NCBI GenBank assembly: GCA_900557585.1
Contig: USTJ01000002.1
Span: 1 to 16,820, forward strand
Origin: an uncultured Eubacteriales bacterium
GTDB lineage: Bacteria; Bacillota; Clostridia; Christensenellales; UBA1242
DNA: 16,820 nucleotides
Direction: 5' to 3'
Position 1 is the first letter of the stretch. Each line of letters opens with the position of its first letter. A program made the translations under genes and the position numbers. A model generated the notes under the pieces. It saw only the letters and a program-made list of their open reading frames with translations. It was not told where the DNA came from and did not search any database. Shown here in pieces: positions 14,221 to 16,820 of this stretch.

Positions 14221-14280
14221 AAAAACAAAAAAAGAGTTTTTTTTTAAGGAAAATCTTGTTTTCCCCTCAAAAAAACTCTT
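14221..14280 (-). promoter_or_regulatory. Attenuator-like hairpin in the pyrG leader
   Basis: On the - strand AAGAG plus seven T (14280-14269) pairs with seven A plus CTCTT (14243/14232 side), with an inner stem GGAAAA (14264-14259) / TTTTCC (14253-14248) and a five-base loop. The hairpin is followed directly by TTTTTGTTTTT (14231-14221), the form of an intrinsic terminator, and lies between the likely promoter and the pyrG ribosome binding site. In Bacillus subtilis pyrG is controlled by a leader terminator that responds to CTP through repeated G addition at a GGGC start. I see no GGGC near the likely start here, so the sensing mechanism, if any, would differ. Confidence 0.7.
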
Positions 14281-14301
14281 ATTCATTTTATTTATATTTT
14301 G

Positions 14302-14331
14302 AGTTTATCACATTTGTTTTGGTGTTGTAAA
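14302..14331 (-). promoter_or_regulatory. Probable pyrG promoter
   Basis: Read on the - strand: TTTACA (14331-14326), an 18-nt spacer, and TAAACT (14307-14302). The -10 box is imperfect; TATAAA a little further downstream (14295-14290 region) is an alternative without a good -35 box. Confidence 0.45.
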
Positions 14332-14341
14332 CAAATTTGTG
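14309..14341. promoter_or_regulatory. Inverted repeat over the pyrG promoter region
   Basis: CACATTTGTTT (14309-14319) and AAACAAATTTGTG (14329-14341) are complementary apart from a two-base bulge. The repeat overlaps the -35 box and spacer of the likely pyrG promoter. It could be an operator or, if transcribed, a hairpin. Confidence 0.4.
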
Positions 14342-14410
14342 GGAGGTTTCAAAAATATGAAAATTTTTGTGCAATGTGTTGTAAATTTGAAAAATTTTGC
14401 ATTTTGGTGC

Positions 14411-14439
14411 TTGACAAAAATCTGTGTGGTTGATACAAT
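14411..14439 (+). promoter_or_regulatory. Strong sigma-A promoter of the leader RNA/U32 gene
   Basis: A perfect TTGACA (14411-14416), a 17-nt spacer and TACAAT (14434-14439). The expected start of transcription is near 14446, about 160 nt before the U32 start codon. Confidence 0.82.
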
Positions 14440-14445
14440 AGAAAT

Positions 14446-14557
14446 GTAACTTATACCATACCAAAAACAAATAGGTTACTAAAATAAAGGCAACGAAAGT
14501 TGCCAAAGGTAGCATTTTTGCTATCCAGTAAGTGATTGCCGTTTGGCAATCTTTTTT
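14446..14557 (+). ncRNA. Structured leader RNA ending in a terminator, class unknown
   Basis: From the predicted start, TTACT (14476-14480) pairs with AGTAA (14527-14531), enclosing hairpin 1 GGCAAC-GAAA-GTTGCC (14489-14504) and hairpin 2 GGTAGC-ATTTTT-GCTATC (14508-14525), which makes a three-way junction. A terminator follows at 14534-14557. GGCAA of hairpin 1 (14489-14493) can instead pair with TTGCC of the terminator (14536-14540), so the two arrangements are mutually exclusive, as in riboswitches and attenuators. It does not match the conserved cores of the riboswitch classes I can recall. It is either a cis-acting leader of the U32 gene or a free small RNA of about 110 nt. Confidence 0.6.
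14534..14557 (+). terminator. Intrinsic terminator ahead of the U32 gene
   Basis: GATTGCC (14534-14540) and GGCAATC (14545-14551) form a perfect 7-bp stem with a GTTT loop, followed by six T. It ends 48 bp before the U32 start codon with no gene upstream, so it must end a leader or a small RNA. Confidence 0.9.
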
Positions 14558-14605
14558 ATGCAAAATCTCTTTTCTTTTTGAAAAGGAAATGATATACTTT
14601 TTCAT

Positions 14606-16606
14606 ATGAAACTTTTATCACCAGTTGGAAATTTTGAAAGTCTGAAAATGGCGGTTTATAATGGCGCAGATGAGGTTTATCTTGGCATCAGCGACTATAA
14701 CGCCCGAAACAACATTGATGGTTTTTCACTTGAAAACCTTGATGATGTTGTTCTTTTCTGTCACATTTTTGGTGTGAAAGTGAACCTTGCCGTGAACATT
14801 TTGTTTCGTGACAGCGAACTTGAAAACGCTGTGAATGTTGTTGTGACAGCGTTCAATAAAGGTGTTGATTGCTTCATTATTCAAGACCTTGGGCTTGCCT
14901 CGATTCTTCACGAAAACTATCCAGAAATTGAACTTCATGCAAGCACTCAAATGGGAATTTGCAATTTGGCGGGCGCAAAATATGTTGAAAAACTTGGCTT
15001 TTCAAGAGTTGTTCTTGCGCGCGAAACTCCGCTTGAAGAAATAAAAAGCATAAAACAAAACACAAACTTTGAAATTGAATATTTTGTTCAAGGCGCGCTT
15101 TGTGTTTGCTTTTCGGGAAACTGCTTTTTGAGTTCCTATCTTTGCGATGCCAGTGGCAACCGCGGAAAGTGCAAGCAACTTTGCCGTTTGCCATATGAAT
15201 TTTTGAAAAATGGAAAAGTCCTCAAATCTGGCTATTTGCTTTCAGCAAAAGATTTTAACATGTCAAAAAAACTTTCGGTTTTAAAAGATGCTGGTGTTGA
15301 TGTTTTGAAAATCGAGGGCAGGGCAAGAAGACCTTTCTATGTTGGCGAGGTCACTAAACAATATGCTTTGGCACTGCAAAACAAAAAGCCTTCTGAAAAA
15401 CAAATTGAACTTGCTTTCAATCGCGAATATACTGCGGGATATTTTGACGGCAACGGAAGCATTATTTCAAAATATAACAACCACATTGGCGTTTTTGTTG
15501 GAAATGTTTTAAAAGTGAAAAATGGCAAAAAGTTCAACGAATTTGAGTTTTCTTCAAACATGGAAATTTCGCCAAAGTCGGTGATAAAACTTTTTGACGA
15601 AGACAAAGAGGAAAATGTTGTTTCGCTTTTCGACCTTAAAAAAGTGGGCAAAAACACATATAAAGCAACAACAACTCAAAATGTGAAAGTTGGAAATTCT
15701 GTTCATCTTATGGTTGAGGCAGAGTCTGAACAAAAAATGCTTCAAACTGTGAAAAAGGCAGATTTAAAAATTGAAATCAATGCTTTTTCAGGCAACAAAC
15801 TTTGCGTTAAAACAAATATTTTTGGCAAAGAAATAAAGGTGTTTGGAGAAGTCTTGCAAACTGCCAAAAACATGGCACTTTCAAAAGAAGATGTTCAAAA
15901 TTGTTTTGATAAAAATGAGTTTTTCAAAGCAGAAATCAACTTTAAAACCGACGGCGTTTTTGTTTTGAAATCATCGCTCAACCAAACAAGAAGAGAGTTT
16001 TTTGAAAAGGTGAAAGAGCAGGTTCTTTGTGCTTTTTCTCACAATGAAAAACCATTTACTCTTGGAAAAACAAAAGAGCCAAAAGTGTTTGATGAATTCG
16101 AAATTATTGAAGACAAAAATCAAAAAGCCGAGAAGAAAAATGTTATATATTCACCCGAAACATATGATGAAGCAGACATTTGCTCTTTCAAAGAGAAGTG
16201 TGAAAAAGAGGGCAAAAAAATGTTTCTTGATTTGCCAAACTTTGCACTAAGCAAAGATGTTGAATTTCTTCAAAACATTGTTCAAAAAAACAAGATTCCA
16301 GTTGTTTGCAACAACTATTATGCCGTTGATTTTTGCACAGAAAAAGTTGCTGGTGGCGGTCTTGATGTTTTCAACAAAGTTTCAGCAAACAAACTGAACA
16401 TGCCAGTCATTGCAAGTGAAGATTGTTTTGCAAAGCGCACAGATTTTCCCTTTATGACGCTTCGACATTGTCCAATGAAGTGTTTGCTTGGTGCATCGTG
16501 TGCATCTTGCCCATATGAAAACGGCTTTGAATATCGAATGCAAAATGGAAAAATCCTTAAACTTAAACGCAAAAAACTTTCAACTTGCACATTCTATTTG
16601 AAATAA
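14606..16606 (+). CDS. U32-family protein with DUF3656-like region, probable RNA hydroxylase type
   Basis: The 666-residue protein starts with the U32 hallmark LLSPVGNFESLKMAVYNGADEVYLG. It has the Fe-S-type cysteine signature FVQGALCVCFSGNC...GNRGKCKQLCRLPY (Cys166, 173, 189, 193 being the usual four), then IEGRARRPFYVGEVTKQY. The size and middle region fit the long forms related to E. coli RlhA (YdcP), which hydroxylates C2501 of 23S rRNA, and TrhP, which acts in 5-hydroxyuridine formation at tRNA position 34. The name peptidase is historical. A cysteine-rich end (RHCPMKCLLGASCASCPY) matches the family tail. There is no earlier in-frame start because of a TGA at 14579. The only Shine-Dalgarno-like AAGGA is about 18 nt upstream, which is unusually far, while TATACT at 14593-14598 could give a leaderless mRNA. 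Whether its target is rRNA or tRNA cannot be decided here. Confidence 0.88.
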   Translation: MKLLSPVGNFESLKMAVYNGADEVYLGISDYNARNNIDGFSLENLDDVVLFCHIFGVKVNLAVNILFRDSELENAVNVVVTAFNKGVDCFIIQDLGLASILHENYPEIELHASTQMGICNLAGAKYVEKLGFSRVVLARETPLEEIKSIKQNTNFEIEYFVQGALCVCFSGNCFLSSYLCDASGNRGKCKQLCRLPYEFLKNGKVLKSGYLLSAKDFNMSKKLSVLKDAGVDVLKIEGRARRPFYVGEVTKQYALALQNKKPSEKQIELAFNREYTAGYFDGNGSIISKYNNHIGVFVGNVLKVKNGKKFNEFEFSSNMEISPKSVIKLFDEDKEENVVSLFDLKKVGKNTYKATTTQNVKVGNSVHLMVEAESEQKMLQTVKKADLKIEINAFSGNKLCVKTNIFGKEIKVFGEVLQTAKNMALSKEDVQNCFDKNEFFKAEINFKTDGVFVLKSSLNQTRREFFEKVKEQVLCAFSHNEKPFTLGKTKEPKVFDEFEIIEDKNQKAEKKNVIYSPETYDEADICSFKEKCEKEGKKMFLDLPNFALSKDVEFLQNIVQKNKIPVVCNNYYAVDFCTEKVAGGGLDVFNKVSANKLNMPVIASEDCFAKRTDFPFMTLRHCPMKCLLGASCASCPYENGFEYRMQNGKILKLKRKKLSTCTFYLK

Positions 16607-16614
16607 ATCAAAAT

Positions 16615-16642
16615 AAAAGACCCACTTTCGTGAGTCTTTTTT
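16615..16642 (+). terminator. Intrinsic terminator of the U32 gene
   Basis: AAAAGACCCAC (16615-16625) and GTGAGTCTTTT (16630-16640) form a stem with one C·A mismatch and a TTTC loop, followed by a T run. Confidence 0.88.
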
Positions 16643-16676
16643 ATCTTTGAAATAACTGTAAACAATTATATAACAC

Positions 16677-16705
16677 TTGCACATTTAAAAATAAAATGAT
16701 AGAAT
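16677..16705 (+). promoter_or_regulatory. Promoter of the tRNA-Ser gene
   Basis: TTGCAC (16677-16682), a 17-nt spacer and TAGAAT (16700-16705), about 43 bp upstream of the mature tRNA 5' end. Confidence 0.65.
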
Positions 16706-16748
16706 ATTTGCATGTCACAACTAAATAATTTTATAAATTAAAGCACAT

Positions 16749-16820
16749 GCAGAGATGTCCGAGTGGTTTAAGGTGCAACCCTGGAAAGGTTGTGTACGGG
16801 AAACTGTACCACGAGTTCGA
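16749..16820 (+). tRNA. tRNA-Ser(GGA), 3' end cut by the window edge
   Basis: The sequence opens with a GCAGAGA acceptor arm, followed by a D arm with GAGTGGTTTAAGG and an anticodon stem CAACC/GGTTG enclosing CTGGAAA, which gives anticodon GGA (16783-16785), decoding UCC and UCU serine codons. A long variable arm (around GTACGG-GAAA-CTGTAC) confirms a class II tRNA, and the T loop begins with GTTCGA at the last bases. The final part of the T arm, the acceptor 3' strand and any CCA lie outside the window. Confidence 0.96.

Noticed and set aside
14446..14557. c-di-GMP-I (GEMM) riboswitch
   Set aside because: The GNRA-capped helix and three-way junction are suggestive, but the conserved core around GCAAAGC and the tetraloop receptor are absent, and hairpin 2 is too short.
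14288..14605. 105-codon frame on the - strand between pyrG and the U32 gene
   Set aside because: Covers the terminator, leader RNA and promoters; low-complexity composition and no start signals.
16711..16755. Inverted repeat TGCATGT/ACATGCA spanning the tRNA 5' end
   Set aside because: Seven-bp arms separated by over 30 nt of AT-rich sequence; the right arm reaches into the tRNA, so it is probably chance.
1..16820. TGA recoded as tryptophan (Mollicute-type code)
   Set aside because: The phosphopantetheinyl transferase ends in TGA, sporulation genes are present, and tryptophans in the genes examined use TGG.

Overview
The window looks like chromosome from a low-G+C, spore-forming-lineage Firmicute, most likely an uncultured clostridial (gut-type) bacterium. 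The evidence is the AT-rich, strongly A/T-ending codon use, AGGAGG-type ribosome binding sites, a sporulation/division cluster in the order yabP-yabQ-divIC, a sigma-A promoter ahead of most transcription units (usually with a 17-nt spacer), and intrinsic terminators between convergent genes. TGA is used as a stop (phosphopantetheinyl transferase gene), so the standard bacterial code applies. There is no sign of a prophage, transposon, CRISPR array or large genomic island. Genus cannot be named from the sequence alone.

Layout. 1-2437 (+): the 3' two thirds of a RecD2-type helicase gene (cut by the window edge), then yabP, yabQ and a divIC/ftsB-like gene, closed by a terminator. 2483-3301 (-): a protein of two DUF11-like repeats with no signal peptide. 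3302-3709: a 408-bp gap holding a strong (+) promoter and a leader of about 290 nt. 3710-4423 (+): a YgjV-like membrane protein. 4487-5679 (-): an HdeD/DUF308 membrane protein and, upstream of it, a divergent Sfp-type phosphopantetheinyl transferase. 5896-9309 (+): a 1137-residue lipoprotein with Ig-like domains, divergent from the transferase.

9310-9599: an AT-rich gap ending in a promoter. 9600-10418 (+): a DUF3800 protein. 10449-11292 (-): a HAD-family hydrolase gene broken by a frameshift that separates the catalytic-Asp motif from the rest. 11434-12561 (+): a 375-residue helical protein of unknown function. 12598-14205 (-): pyrG (CTP synthase), whose leader contains a terminator-like hairpin. 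14206-14605: a 400-bp divergent regulatory region that also carries a promoter, a three-way-junction RNA and a terminator pointing (+). 14606-16606 (+): a U32-family (RlhA/TrhP-like) protein. 16749-end (+): the 5' part of a tRNA-Ser(GGA).

Most genes are single transcription units with their own promoter and terminator, so little joint function can be read from gene order except in yabP-yabQ-divIC. The most interesting material is in non-coding DNA: the attenuator-like RNA before the U32 gene, the pyrG leader hairpin, the long leader before the ygjV-like gene, and the promoter palindrome and frameshift of the HAD gene. I did not find a clear multi-gene undescribed system.
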